Of a stretch of DNA of 64,000 nucleotides, positions 16,818-25,727 are shown one piece after another. The position numbers and the translations under genes are program-made. The stretch's first letter is position 1, and the number at the start of each line of letters is the position of its first letter. This DNA comes from CAMLHP01 sp035712285 (GTDB lineage: Bacteria; Gemmatimonadota; Gemmatimonadetes; Gemmatimonadales; GWC2-71-9). The DNA is taken from contig DASTBA010000101.1 of the NCBI GenBank assembly GCA_035712285.1, forward strand, positions 1-64,000. The letters run 5' to 3'. Below the pieces are notes generated by a model. That model ran no database searches, had not been told where the DNA came from, and worked only from the letters and a program-made list of their open reading frames with translations.

Positions 16818-18623
16818 ATGATCTACCTCCTCCTTGCCATCCTCACCGGGTTCGCGCTTGCGGCGCTGACCTATCTGGTGCTGGAACGCAACGGCCGCCC
16901 CGTGGCCGGGCCCCTGCTTGCCCGCGGCATCGCCTGGTCGGCGCTCATCCTTCTCCTTCTCAACGCCTCATTCCCGTACGCCGGCCGGCGCCCGGCGCCG
17001 ATCGTGCTGCTCGACGCTTCCCTCAGCATGACCGCCGCCGGCGGACACTGGCAGGCAGCCCGCGACTCGGCGCGCCGGACGGGCGAGGTGCGCTTCTTCG
17101 GTGATTCGCGCCCGGGAGCCGACACGCTCCCGGATCGGGGCCGCTCCGCGCTCCTGCCGGATCTCACGGCCGCCGCCGCGTCGAACCGGCCGGTTGTCGT
17201 CTATACCGATGGCGAACTCGACGACAGCCCCGACCTGCCGCCCGACCTGCTGGATCGCGTGCGCGTCCAGGTCTTCGCGCGGGATTCGGTGCCCGACTAT
17301 GCCGTCACCATGGTCCAGGCCCCGGACCGGGTAGCGAGCGGCGATACCATTCCGCTCACGGTCGAGCTGCGCTCGCTGCGCGGAGCACCGGCACGTGACC
17401 TGAAACTGGATGTCACCATCGGGCGCAACACGCTCACCACGAGGCGAGTGCCGGTCGCGGCCAGCGGAGTGGCCCACCTGGTGGTGCCCGTGGTGACGCG
17501 AGGGCTGCCGCCCGGCGCCCATCTTCTCGAGGTGCGCATCGCGGATGCCGCGGACGCCGAGCCACGGACCGATTCGCGGCTGGTGCTCGTGCAGGTCACC
17601 GGTACGCCGGGAATCGTGCTGGTCGCGGCGCCCGCGGACTGGGACTCGCGCGCGCTGTACCGCACCCTCCGCGACGTGGCGCGGCTGCCGGTGCGTGGTT
17701 ACGTGCAACTGGCCGCCGGGCGCTTCCGGTCCATGCAGGATCTCTCGGTGGCGAGTGAAGAGACCGTGCGCCGCGCCGCACGGGGCGCCGACCTGCTCAT
17801 CCTCAAGGGGCGGGCTGGTGATCTTGCACGCAGCGCCCGGAACCGGGGCATCTGGCTCTGGCCATCGGGAGAGGATGGCCGGACCATGGTGCCGGGTGAC
17901 TGGTACGTCTCTCCCGGAGGCGCCTCGCCCGTGAGTGGCGCATTCCTTGGCCTGCCGCTGGATTCATTCCCGCCGCTCACCGCAGCGGCTGCGGGCATGG
18001 ACGCCCGATCCACCGACTGGGTGGCCCTGCAGGGGCGGAACCGCCGGCGAGGCCCGGTGATTCCCCTTGTCACTGGACGTACCGAGGGAAATCGCCGCGC
18101 GGTTGTGGTGGCGGCGGACGGCTTCTGGCGCTGGGCATTCCGCGGTGGCGAAAGCGAGCAGGCCTATCGCTCCTGGGTTGCCACCACGGTGAGCTGGCTT
18201 CTGGCCGCACCGGATACCGCCGTGGGCGTCGCACGAGCGACTCGGCCGGTGGTGCAGCAGGGGACTCCCGTGGTCTTCGAATGGACCGGTGGAGGTACCC
18301 CGCACGATGTGCCCGTGATGCTCACCAGCGACAGCGCGCGCGAGACCGACACCCTCCGCTTCGCGGCCGGCGGCCGGGCGGCGGTCTGGCTCCGTCCCGG
18401 CGCCTGGTCGTATCGCCTGGCCGACGGTGGCGCCGGGGTGGTCGCGGTGGAGACGTACAGCGACGAATTCCTCCCCCGGTCCGCCGCCCTCCGCTCGCAG
18501 CCTGCCCGCAGCACGCCGGTTCCCGGCCGGACCGGCGTACGCGACTGGGCATGGCTCTTCGGCGTGGCCATTCTTGCTTTTGCGCTTGAATGGTGGTGGC
18601 GCAGGCGTCTCGGCCTGCGATAG
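16818..18623 (+). CDS. Membrane protein with vWA-like N-terminal motif, unknown function
   Basis: This 601-residue protein has two N-terminal membrane helices (about residues 2-21 and 34-53), a long extracytoplasmic region, and a C-terminal helix (about 575-593) followed by basic residues. Just after the second helix, LLDASLSM matches the DxSxS metal-site motif of von Willebrand A domains, and VVYTDGELDD follows later. The layout (paired N-terminal helices, vWA-like segment, beta-rich middle, final helix) resembles BatA-type or glutamine-amidotransferase-like membrane proteins of aerotolerance loci, but no MoxR or other Bat genes are present. Weak start context: no Shine-Dalgarno sequence is seen before ATG 16818. 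Function is unassigned. Confidence 0.72.
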   Translation: MIYLLLAILTGFALAALTYLVLERNGRPVAGPLLARGIAWSALILLLLNASFPYAGRRPAPIVLLDASLSMTAAGGHWQAARDSARRTGEVRFFGDSRPGADTLPDRGRSALLPDLTAAAASNRPVVVYTDGELDDSPDLPPDLLDRVRVQVFARDSVPDYAVTMVQAPDRVASGDTIPLTVELRSLRGAPARDLKLDVTIGRNTLTTRRVPVAASGVAHLVVPVVTRGLPPGAHLLEVRIADAADAEPRTDSRLVLVQVTGTPGIVLVAAPADWDSRALYRTLRDVARLPVRGYVQLAAGRFRSMQDLSVASEETVRRAARGADLLILKGRAGDLARSARNRGIWLWPSGEDGRTMVPGDWYVSPGGASPVSGAFLGLPLDSFPPLTAAAAGMDARSTDWVALQGRNRRRGPVIPLVTGRTEGNRRAVVVAADGFWRWAFRGGESEQAYRSWVATTVSWLLAAPDTAVGVARATRPVVQQGTPVVFEWTGGGTPHDVPVMLTSDSARETDTLRFAAGGRAAVWLRPGAWSYRLADGGAGVVAVETYSDEFLPRSAALRSQPARSTPVPGRTGVRDWAWLFGVAILAFALEWWWRRRLGLR

Positions 18624-18700
18624 TTCCCCGGGGTGCCCAAACCGCGGGGCTCCCGCTTACTTCCTTCCCGAGTCACCATCGCCCTGAACCTGGAGTGCGC

Positions 18701-19630
18701 ATGACCGCCGGACGTGTCGGCGAGAAGAAGCTGTCGGTGTGGCAGCGGATCAAGCGGTTCGCCATGACCGACGTGGGCGCGCTGGTCCGCGGGCTCAGGC
18801 AGGATGACCTGGAGCAGATCGAGCGGATCCTGCTCGAGGCCGACTTCGGTGTTCCGGCCACACTGGAACTCACGGAGGAGCTGGAGCACCTCGTCCGCGA
18901 CGGCCAGGTCCGGACCGATGCCGACCTGCGCGAGCGGCTGGTGACCCGCCTGGCGGCGATGCTCTCGTCATCCGGTGATCCGGGGGCGATCACCCGCGCG
19001 GCGCCGGGTCCCACGGTGGTGCTCGTGATGGGCGTGAACGGGGTGGGGAAGACCACCACGGTGGCCAAGCTCGCGCGCCGCCTGAGCCGGGAGGGCCGAA
19101 GCGTGCTGCTGGCGGCGGCGGATACCTACCGGGCCGGTGCCATCGCCCAGCTGGAAATCTGGGCTGGACGGCTGGGGTTGCCCTGCGTGAGCGGCGCGCC
19201 GGGTGGAGACCCGGCGGCGGTGCTGTTCGACGCCGTGGATGCCGCGGCGGCGCGTGGCGCAGACACCGTGCTGGTGGATACCGCCGGCCGGCTGCACACG
19301 CAGGAGGGCCTGATGGAGGAACTCCGGAAGGTGGCGCGGGTTGCGAGCCGCCGGGTGGAGGGCGCACCGCACGAGACCCTCCTGGTCCTGGACGGCACCG
19401 TGGGCCAGAATGCCATCCAGCAGGGCCGCCTCTTCTCGCAGGTCGTGGTTCCGACCGGCATCATCGTGACGAAGCTGGATGGCAGTGCCCGCGGCGGCGC
19501 GGTGGCAGCCCTGCGCCGCGAGCTCGGCTTGCCCATCCGGTTCCTGGGCACCGGCGAGGGGATGGACGATCTCGAACCGTTCGACGCGCGGCGATTCGCC
19601 GAATCGCTGCTCGGCGACGGAGCGCCCTGA
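18701..19630 (+). CDS. ftsY: Signal recognition particle receptor FtsY
   Basis: This SRP-family GTPase docks ribosome-SRP complexes at the membrane for co-translational insertion. ATG 18701 gives 309 residues, made up almost only of the N and G domains; the long acidic A domain of E. coli FtsY is absent. The G1 loop GVNGVGKT spans 111-118, followed by DTYRAGAIAQLEIW, DTAGRLHT, TKLDGSARGG and GTGEGMDDLEPF, all diagnostic for FtsY/Ffh. LEADFGVPATLELTE in the N domain favours FtsY. A 77-base gap from the preceding gene contains CTTACTTCC and a GGAG ribosome site (18692-18695). Confidence 0.96.
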   Translation: MTAGRVGEKKLSVWQRIKRFAMTDVGALVRGLRQDDLEQIERILLEADFGVPATLELTEELEHLVRDGQVRTDADLRERLVTRLAAMLSSSGDPGAITRAAPGPTVVLVMGVNGVGKTTTVAKLARRLSREGRSVLLAAADTYRAGAIAQLEIWAGRLGLPCVSGAPGGDPAAVLFDAVDAAAARGADTVLVDTAGRLHTQEGLMEELRKVARVASRRVEGAPHETLLVLDGTVGQNAIQQGRLFSQVVVPTGIIVTKLDGSARGGAVAALRRELGLPIRFLGTGEGMDDLEPFDARRFAESLLGDGAP

Positions 19631-19646
19631 CCGGAGCCACCGCGCC

Positions 19647-21716
19647 GTGCCCCAGCTCCGGCTCGATACCCCGGTCAAGTTCCTGAAGGGTGTCGGCGAG
19701 CGGCGCGCCGAAGCCCTCGCCCGGCTCGGCATCACCACCGCCGGGGATCTGCTCTACCACGTGCCGCACCGGTACGTGGATGCGTCGAGTGTCACTCCCA
19801 TGGTCCGTGCCCGCGTGGGTGACGACGTGGCCTGCGTCGGCGTGGTGGTCTCCAAGGCCGTCTCGCCGACCCGCAAGGGACTCCGCATCTTCAGCGCCAT
19901 CCTCAAGGACAGCTCGGGCCTGCTGGAATGCGTCTGGCCCGGGCAGGCCTTCCTCGACCGGAGCATCAGGCCGGGCCAGACCCTGCTCGTGGCCGGCCCC
20001 ATTCGCTTCTATCACGGCCGCCAGATGGCGCCGCGAGAATTCGTGGTGCTGGCCGATGCGAACGGATCCGCCGAGCTCGATGCGGGGCGCGTCCTGCCGG
20101 TCTATCCCGCCACCGAGGGACTCTCGCACAAGGTGATCCGCGGGCTGGTGGACCGGCATCTGGATGCACTGCTTTCCCTGGTGACGGACACCCTGCCCGT
20201 CGCGCTGCAGCGGGCCACCGGCGTACCGCCGCTCATTGATGCCTTGCGCATGGTGCATCGGCCGGCCAGCACGGGAGACGCCGAGCGGGGGCGAAAGCGG
20301 CTGGCGCTCGATGAGCTGCTGGACCTGCAGCTCACGCTCTCCCGCGCCCGGGCACTGGCGCGCCGCGAGCGGGCCGGCGGGCTGCGCTTCACGCTCCATC
20401 GGACGCTCACGAGCCGGCTGCGCGCGGCGCTTCCCTTCGAGCTCACGCACGACCAGCGGCGGGCGCTGGGCGAAATCGTGGACGACATGGCCTCGCCCGA
20501 TCGCATGCATCGCCTCCTGATGGGTGACGTGGGCACCGGCAAGACGGTGGTCGCCCTCTTCGCGATGCTGCTGGCCCTGGAGAACGACTGCCAGGCGGCG
20601 CTGATGGCCCCGACTGAGCTGCTGGCGGAACAGCACGTCGCCACACTCACGGCGCTGCTTGCTCCGCTGGAGATCGTGCCTGAACTCCTGCTGGGTCGGC
20701 TCACGACGTCAGCCAAGAGTTCAGCCCGGCGGCGGCTTGCATCCGGGTCGGCCCGCCTGGTGGTGGGGACGCACGCACTTTTCCAGGGGGATGTGGCGTT
20801 CCATCGTCTCGGGCTCGTGGTGATTGACGAGCAGCATCGCTTCGGCGTGGAGCAGCGGGCGGCGCTGATCGGCAAGGGGGCAGCCCCCGACGTGCTGCTG
20901 CTGTCGGCCACGCCGATTCCGCGCTCTCTGGCGCTCACGCAGTTCGGCGACCTCGATGTCTCGATCCTGCGCGAGCGCCCCCCGGGCCGGGGCCCGGTGC
21001 GGACGGCGATCCGGACGCCGGAGCAGCGGGCCCGGGTCTTCGAGTTCGTGCGCGACGCGTGCGAGGCAGGCCGGCAGGCGTATGTCGTCCTGCCGGTGAT
21101 CGAGGAGTCGGAGCGGGCCGACCTGCGCGCCGCGACCACCATGGCGGAGCGGCTTCAGGAACAGTGGCCCGACCTGACCGTGGGGCTGGTGCATGGCCGC
21201 CTGAAGGCGGACGAGCGCGACCGCGTGATGCGCCGCTTCCGGGCCAGCGAGGTGCAGGTACTGGTGGCCACCACCGTCATCGAAGTGGGTCTCGACGTTC
21301 CCAATGCCAGCATCATGGTGATCGAGCATCCGGAGCGTTTCGGCCTTGCGCAGCTGCACCAGCTTCGTGGCCGGGTCGGGCGCGGGGGAGCGGAGAGCTA
21401 CTGCATCCTGCTGGCGGAGCATCATGGGCGGGAGCGGCTCGATGCCTTTGCCCGGACCGAGGACGGATTCCGCATCGCCGAGCTGGACCTCGCCGAGCGG
21501 GGGCTCGGCGACCTGATCGGCACCCGGCAGTCGGGCGGGTTTGCCGTGCGCTTTGCGCGGCTGCCGGAGGACGAGGCACTGCTGCAGCAGGCGCGCGCCT
21601 GTGCGGAGCAATTGCTGGCCGACGATCCCGCCCTGGCACGGCCCGCCAGCCGCGAGCTCCGGGCCCGGGTACTGACGCGCTATCCGCGCGCCCTGGAATT
21701 CTTCCGCACCGGCTGA
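19647..21716 (+). CDS. recG: ATP-dependent DNA helicase RecG
   Basis: RecG remodels stalled forks and Holliday junctions. GTG 19647, with GGAG ten bases upstream (19633-19636), is chosen because the protein then begins in the expected wedge-domain region (LDTPVKFLKGVGERRAEAL); it yields 689 residues, the normal size. The OB-fold wedge covers about 1-230. The helicase core has Walker A GDVGTGKT (about residues 292-299), DEQHRFGVEQ (motif II, about 393), SATPIPRSLAL (motif III), and LVHGRLK, VATTVIEVGLDVPNA and LRGRVGRG in the second RecA lobe. It follows ftsY with a 16-base gap. Confidence 0.96.
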   Translation: MPQLRLDTPVKFLKGVGERRAEALARLGITTAGDLLYHVPHRYVDASSVTPMVRARVGDDVACVGVVVSKAVSPTRKGLRIFSAILKDSSGLLECVWPGQAFLDRSIRPGQTLLVAGPIRFYHGRQMAPREFVVLADANGSAELDAGRVLPVYPATEGLSHKVIRGLVDRHLDALLSLVTDTLPVALQRATGVPPLIDALRMVHRPASTGDAERGRKRLALDELLDLQLTLSRARALARRERAGGLRFTLHRTLTSRLRAALPFELTHDQRRALGEIVDDMASPDRMHRLLMGDVGTGKTVVALFAMLLALENDCQAALMAPTELLAEQHVATLTALLAPLEIVPELLLGRLTTSAKSSARRRLASGSARLVVGTHALFQGDVAFHRLGLVVIDEQHRFGVEQRAALIGKGAAPDVLLLSATPIPRSLALTQFGDLDVSILRERPPGRGPVRTAIRTPEQRARVFEFVRDACEAGRQAYVVLPVIEESERADLRAATTMAERLQEQWPDLTVGLVHGRLKADERDRVMRRFRASEVQVLVATTVIEVGLDVPNASIMVIEHPERFGLAQLHQLRGRVGRGGAESYCILLAEHHGRERLDAFARTEDGFRIAELDLAERGLGDLIGTRQSGGFAVRFARLPEDEALLQQARACAEQLLADDPALARPASRELRARVLTRYPRALEFFRTG

Positions 21717-21758
21717 CGAGGGCCGGTTACGTCAACGCTCAAGCGCAAGGAGCCCGGC

Positions 21759-22118
21759 ATGGAAACGACATCTGCCTCAGGGAGCGGTCTCATCAGGGCG
21801 ACCCTTACCGGAACGGTGCTGCAGGTGCTGATGGTGGTGACCGGCCACTGGGTCATGGCGGTGCAGAACCTGTTCGGCGTGCTCGGCACGGTGCTGGCCG
21901 TGGTGACGGGATTCCTGTTCGGCAAGTGGTCCAGCCGCGCAAACCGCCTGGGAGCTGCCACCGGCGGCGCCATCGCCGGCAGCGTCAGCAGCCTGCTTGG
22001 CACGGTGGTCTCGTACGGGCTGCACGACATCCCGGGCAATATCATTGGCGTGGGTACGCTGACCGGCATCGTCGCGGGTGCCATCGGTGGCGTGATCGGC
22101 TTTCGCAAGCCGGCCTGA
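21759..22118 (+). CDS. Small glycine-rich membrane protein, unknown function
   Basis: This 119-residue protein has a good ribosome site (AAGGAG, about 21747-21752) before its ATG. Three hydrophobic stretches at about residues 16-31, 34-53 and 68-112 are rich in Gly, Ala and Ser (TGGAIAGSVSS, TGIVAGAIGGVIGF), a glycine-zipper-like pattern. No domain is recognised. It ends one base before the converging minus-strand gene, with no terminator hairpin in between, so the two transcripts must overlap. Confidence 0.65.
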   Translation: METTSASGSGLIRATLTGTVLQVLMVVTGHWVMAVQNLFGVLGTVLAVVTGFLFGKWSSRANRLGAATGGAIAGSVSSLLGTVVSYGLHDIPGNIIGVGTLTGIVAGAIGGVIGFRKPA

Positions 22119-22119
22119 T

Positions 22120-22575
22120 TCAGAAGCGGACCAGCAGCCCCAGCTCGGTGCGGTCGCTCCGGACCGCGACCTTGGGTTCGAACGGAATGTTGCCGGGCGG
22201 GTGCTTGGGACGGGCAAATTCCCAGACGAACATGACGGCCGCGCCCAGCGCGGCCGTTTCGCCACTGGCAAGCCAGAGACGGGCATGGCGGTCGAAGCGC
22301 AGTGATTCCTGGTAGAGCCGCTCGCTCTCGGGATCGGCATAGGCGCCGCCGTCGCCCAGCGCGCAGAGTGACTGGTCCTGGGTACAGCGGTCGGTGAGCT
22401 GGCCGAAGGCAGCATCGGCGGTGCGATGGGCGTCGGCGGCGGCGAGGTTCATGCCGACCGCGCCGGCCACGAGCAGCCATTTGCCGTACTTCACGAGCGG
22501 CGGGCTGCCCTGCGCCTCGGCCAGCCCGGGGCCGAGCAGGAGGAGCGCCGCAGCAACACGAAGCATGCGCGTCAT
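22120..22575 (-). CDS. Secreted/envelope protein of unknown function
   Basis: This 151-residue protein has an N-terminal signal peptide (MTRMLRVAAALLLLGPGLAEAQ), then two further moderately hydrophobic segments around KYGKWLLVAGAVGMNLAAA and ETAALGAAVMFVWEFA. A cysteine pair occurs in DRCTQDQSLCAL. It follows the propeller lipoprotein on the same strand with an ATGA-type overlap (22572-22575), so the two are likely one transcript. An internal ATG at 22566 is an alternative start. No family is recognised. Confidence 0.68.
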   Translation of the reverse strand: MTRMLRVAAALLLLGPGLAEAQGSPPLVKYGKWLLVAGAVGMNLAAADAHRTADAAFGQLTDRCTQDQSLCALGDGGAYADPESERLYQESLRFDRHARLWLASGETAALGAAVMFVWEFARPKHPPGNIPFEPKVAVRSDRTELGLLVRF

Positions 22576-23648
22576 CGCGTGAACCGGTAAAGGTCGCCGT
22601 CGCCGCCGACGGCCACGAACCCGTCGGGCAGTTCCACGGGGGAGACGTCCACGGCGGGCCACACCCGCACGCGCCAGCGCTCGGTGCCGTCGCGGTTGAG
22701 GCCCCGGATGGCGCCATCGGCGCCGCCAAGCACGAGGTCGGGGCCGACCGGGACGATGCCGGATGTCACCGGCCAGCCGAGCGTCGCCAGGACACGGACC
22801 GCGGGTGGATCTCCGCTCACGATCTGATACACGGTGCCGGTGCGGGTTGCCGCCCAGACGGTGTCGCCGGAGATCGCCACCGGGCCCAGCACCGGTGCAT
22901 CGGTGGTCACGCGCCAGACGGTGCGCAGGGTGGCGGGGGCAATGGCCACGACGCTGGAATCCGAGAATCCGGCGACCAGGTGGTCGCCAAGTACCTGCCA
23001 GCCGGCAAGGGCCACGCCGTGGATGGGGCGCCGGGCAATGGTGCGTCCGGCGGTGGTCTCGAGCAGGATGAGCGAGTCCATGGTGGTGACCAGCATGCGG
23101 CCGGGCCCGGCGGCCGCCGGTGCCGTGCGCGAAGGTCCCGCGTACCGCCGCCACCGGACGCGGCCGGTGGCGGCATTGAGCGCCACCACCTCGTCGGTGC
23201 TGGTCATGCCCGCCACCATGTCGGCCACCAGGCCAAGCGGTGAACTCATCCTGCCGGTATTGGCGCGCCAGATCGTGCCCCCCGAGAGGGAGATGGCCTG
23301 CACGCGCCCCGAAGGCCGCCCGGTGGCGGCAAAGATCCGGGTCTCGTTCGCGAGGACGCCACCCACGATGTCTCCCGGCAGGCGAGCGGTCCAGCGAACA
23401 TCGCCGGAATCGCGGGAGACCGCCACCACGCGGCGATTCGAGGCCCCGATCAGGACCAGCGACCGGGTCAGGGCGAGCGGCGCCCGCGCACCGCGGATGC
23501 CGTCCTGCCTCCATGTCTCCCCCGGCGCCTCGCCCGCGGCGGCGGGCGGGATCGGCGGCGGCGCCGGATGGAAGTTGATGCAGGCCGCGTTGACGGTCAC
23601 CATTGCCACGGCTAGACTGCACCCTCCCGAACGCAACCTCACTCGCAT
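22572..23648 (-). CDS. BamB-like PQQ-repeat beta-propeller, probable lipoprotein
   Basis: This 358-residue protein has repeated blades of the PQQ type (for example GDVRWTARLPG, GGTIWRANTG, TGRVRWRRYAG, LRTVWRVTT, GTERWRVRVW), the pattern of BamB, which helps fold outer-membrane proteins. The start at 23648 is chosen because it gives a signal-like N-terminus ending at a cysteine in VNAAC; the -3 Asn makes this lipobox imperfect. A longer start would run far into asnS on the other strand and is rejected. It lies head-to-head with asnS with only 12 bases between start codons. A bamB role is inference; other PQQ-propeller lipoproteins look similar. Confidence 0.8.
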   Translation of the reverse strand: MRVRLRSGGCSLAVAMVTVNAACINFHPAPPPIPPAAAGEAPGETWRQDGIRGARAPLALTRSLVLIGASNRRVVAVSRDSGDVRWTARLPGDIVGGVLANETRIFAATGRPSGRVQAISLSGGTIWRANTGRMSSPLGLVADMVAGMTSTDEVVALNAATGRVRWRRYAGPSRTAPAAAGPGRMLVTTMDSLILLETTAGRTIARRPIHGVALAGWQVLGDHLVAGFSDSSVVAIAPATLRTVWRVTTDAPVLGPVAISGDTVWAATRTGTVYQIVSGDPPAVRVLATLGWPVTSGIVPVGPDLVLGGADGAIRGLNRDGTERWRVRVWPAVDVSPVELPDGFVAVGGDGDLYRFTR

Positions 23649-23660
23649 GACGGCATCCGC

Positions 23661-24956
23661 ATGAGCACGACACGAATCGGCGAACTCGGCGCCCAGGTGG
23701 GCCGGCAGGTGACCATCCAGGGATGGGTGGTGACCACCCGCTCCAGCGGCAAGATCGCGTTCGTGGTCATTCGCGACGGCTCCGGTGTGGTGCAGGGCAT
23801 CGTATCCCGCAAGGAAGTGGACGAGGCCACGTGGGAGCGCTTCGGTGCGCTGACCCATGAGACGTCGGTCTCGCTGACCGGGGAGGTACGGCCCGATGCC
23901 CGCTCACCCGGGGGCGTCGAGCTTGGCGTCGCGAGGATCGAGATCATCGGGGCCAGTCCGGACTTTCCCATCTCTCCCAAGGAGCATGGGACGACTTTCC
24001 TCTTCGAACATAGACATCTCTGGCTCCGGAGCCACCGCCAGACCGCCATCATGCGGGTGCGGCACGAGCTGATCCAGGGCATCCGGGACTTCTTCCATCA
24101 GCGGGGCTTCACCCTGGTGGACACCCCGATCCTGACCGGTGCCATCGGCGAGGAAGCGGGGAATCTCTTCGCCACCGAGTACTTCGACCTGGGCACGGCC
24201 TACCTGGCCCAGACCGGCCAGCTGTATGTGGAGGCGGCCGCGGCCGCGCTGGGGCGGGTGTACTGCTTCGGTCCCACGTTCCGGGCCGAGAAGAGCAAGA
24301 CCCGCCGGCACCTCACCGAGTTCTGGATGGTCGAGCCGGAGGTGGCGTTCAACGACTCCGACGCCAACATGCGCCTGCAGGAAGAGTTCGTGAGTTACCT
24401 GGTTGCACGCATCCTGGAGACGCGGTCGGCGGAGCTCGCCGAACTGGAGCGGGACACGGCGCCGCTGGAGCGGGTCAAGGCACCGTTCGACCGCATTTCA
24501 TACAGCGATGCCATCGTGCGCCTGAATGCGCTCGGGTCGGACATCACGTGGGGAAGTGACCTGGGCGGCGACGACGAGACGCTGCTGGCGAAGGAGCATG
24601 ACCGGCCGCTGTTCGTCTTCAACTATCCGCGTGAGGTGAAGGCCTTCTACATGAAGGAGAACCCGGCCGACCCGCGGACGGTGCTCAACAACGACTGCCT
24701 GGCGCCGGAAGGATACGGGGAGATCATCGGCGGCTCCCAGCGCGAGGACGATCATGACCGGCTGCTGGCGCGGATCCAGGCGCAGGGGCTCGACCCGGCG
24801 GCATACGGCTGGTATCTCGACCTGCGCAAGTACGGCACCTTCGTGCATTCCGGCTTCGGGCTGGGCGTCGAGCGAACGCTGGCGTGGATCTGCGGCCTTC
24901 CCCATATCCGGGAGGCCATCGCCTTCCCGCGGCAGATTCACCGCCTCTATCCCTGA
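23661..24956 (+). CDS. asnS: Asparaginyl-tRNA synthetase
   Basis: This class IIb aminoacyl-tRNA synthetase charges tRNA-Asn. The N-terminal OB fold (VTIQGWVVTTRSSGKIAFVVIRDG) binds the anticodon. Motif 2 (FGPTFRAEKSKTRRHLTEFW) and motif 3 (GFGLGVERTLAWICG) define the catalytic core; the HLTEFW segment and length of 431 residues fit AsnRS rather than AspRS. A direct AsnRS suggests that the organism need not rely on the Asp-tRNA(Asn) amidotransferase route. The gene converges on mazG, the two overlapping by ten bases. Confidence 0.96.
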   Translation: MSTTRIGELGAQVGRQVTIQGWVVTTRSSGKIAFVVIRDGSGVVQGIVSRKEVDEATWERFGALTHETSVSLTGEVRPDARSPGGVELGVARIEIIGASPDFPISPKEHGTTFLFEHRHLWLRSHRQTAIMRVRHELIQGIRDFFHQRGFTLVDTPILTGAIGEEAGNLFATEYFDLGTAYLAQTGQLYVEAAAAALGRVYCFGPTFRAEKSKTRRHLTEFWMVEPEVAFNDSDANMRLQEEFVSYLVARILETRSAELAELERDTAPLERVKAPFDRISYSDAIVRLNALGSDITWGSDLGGDDETLLAKEHDRPLFVFNYPREVKAFYMKENPADPRTVLNNDCLAPEGYGEIIGGSQREDDHDRLLARIQAQGLDPAAYGWYLDLRKYGTFVHSGFGLGVERTLAWICGLPHIREAIAFPRQIHRLYP

Positions 24957-25693
24957 GCGGCCTTCACCTCGTCCCACAGCAGGTCCAGCGCCTCGAGTCC
25001 CGCTGTCTCCATCGGGATTCCCCGTTCCCGGGCGAGCGCTTCCACGGCCTGAAAGCGGCGCTGGAACTTCCGGTTGGCGCGGTCCAGCGCGGCGCCGGGC
25101 TGGACCCCCGCCTTGCGGGCGAGATTGACCACGGCGAACAGCAGGTCACCTAGCTCATCGGTGAGCCGGTCGGCGTCACCGCCAGGCAGTTCCTCCTCGA
25201 ACTCGGCGATCTCCTCCCGTACCTTCGCCAGCGGCCCCTCCGCGTCGGGCCAGTCGAACCCCACCGAGGCAACCCGTTCCTGCAGGCGAAACGCCATGAG
25301 GAGGTCGGGCAGGGTGGCCGGCAGGCCATCCAGGACACCACCTCGCTTTTCACGGCGCTTGAGCAGTTCCCACGGCTCTCGCGGGCCCAGGTCGAACAGG
25401 TGCGGGTGCCGCCGTTCCATCTTGCGCACCACCCGCGTCGCCAATTCATCGGCTGACCCGCTGCCTTCCTCCTCCGACAGCACCAGCTGCCAGGCGAGAT
25501 GCAGCATGAAATCGCCGAGCTCCTCGCGGACGGCCTCGCGGTCGCCGTGGGCGACGGCCTGGTCGAGCTCGAGCACCTCCTCGACGAGATAGGGGCGGAG
25601 CGTCTCCCGCGTCTGCACCCGGTCCCAGGGGCAGCGCACGCGCAAGTCCTTCACCAGGTCCATGACCCGCTCAAGGGGCGGTTTGTCTTGCAT
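24947..25693 (-). CDS. mazG: Nucleoside triphosphate pyrophosphohydrolase MazG
   Basis: MazG hydrolyses NTPs to NMPs plus pyrophosphate, a house-cleaning role. ATG 25693 gives 248 residues with two MazG domains: the first has CPWDRVQTRETLRPYLVEE and EELGDFMLHLAWQ, the second has FDWPDAEGPLAKVREEIAE and DELGDLLFAVVNLARK. The EExxE and ExxD metal ligands are present in both. An ATG at 25729 would overlap the alr start and is less likely. The last ten bases overlap the asnS end in antiparallel orientation, and the start lies 34 bases from alr in divergent orientation. Confidence 0.93.
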   Translation of the reverse strand: MQDKPPLERVMDLVKDLRVRCPWDRVQTRETLRPYLVEEVLELDQAVAHGDREAVREELGDFMLHLAWQLVLSEEEGSGSADELATRVVRKMERRHPHLFDLGPREPWELLKRREKRGGVLDGLPATLPDLLMAFRLQERVASVGFDWPDAEGPLAKVREEIAEFEEELPGGDADRLTDELGDLLFAVVNLARKAGVQPGAALDRANRKFQRRFQAVEALARERGIPMETAGLEALDLLWDEVKAAQG

Positions 25694-25717
25694 GGGCTCT
25701 CCGCTGGCCAATATCAT
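25688..25717 (+). promoter_or_regulatory. Candidate promoter for the alr operon
   Basis: TTGCAT (25688-25693), an 18-base spacer and TATCAT (25712-25717) resemble a sigma-70 promoter; the -10 matches five of six consensus positions. The alr ATG at 25728 begins only 11 bases after the -10, so the transcript would be leaderless or carry only a few leader bases. It lies in the mazG-alr divergent gap, where a promoter is required. Confidence 0.45.
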
Positions 25718-25727
25718 TCGCGCCGTC

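Noticed and set aside
18624..18700. Intrinsic terminator between the vWA-like gene and ftsY
   Set aside because: Only a 5-bp CCCCG/CGGGG pairing with no T run can be drawn, too weak to call.
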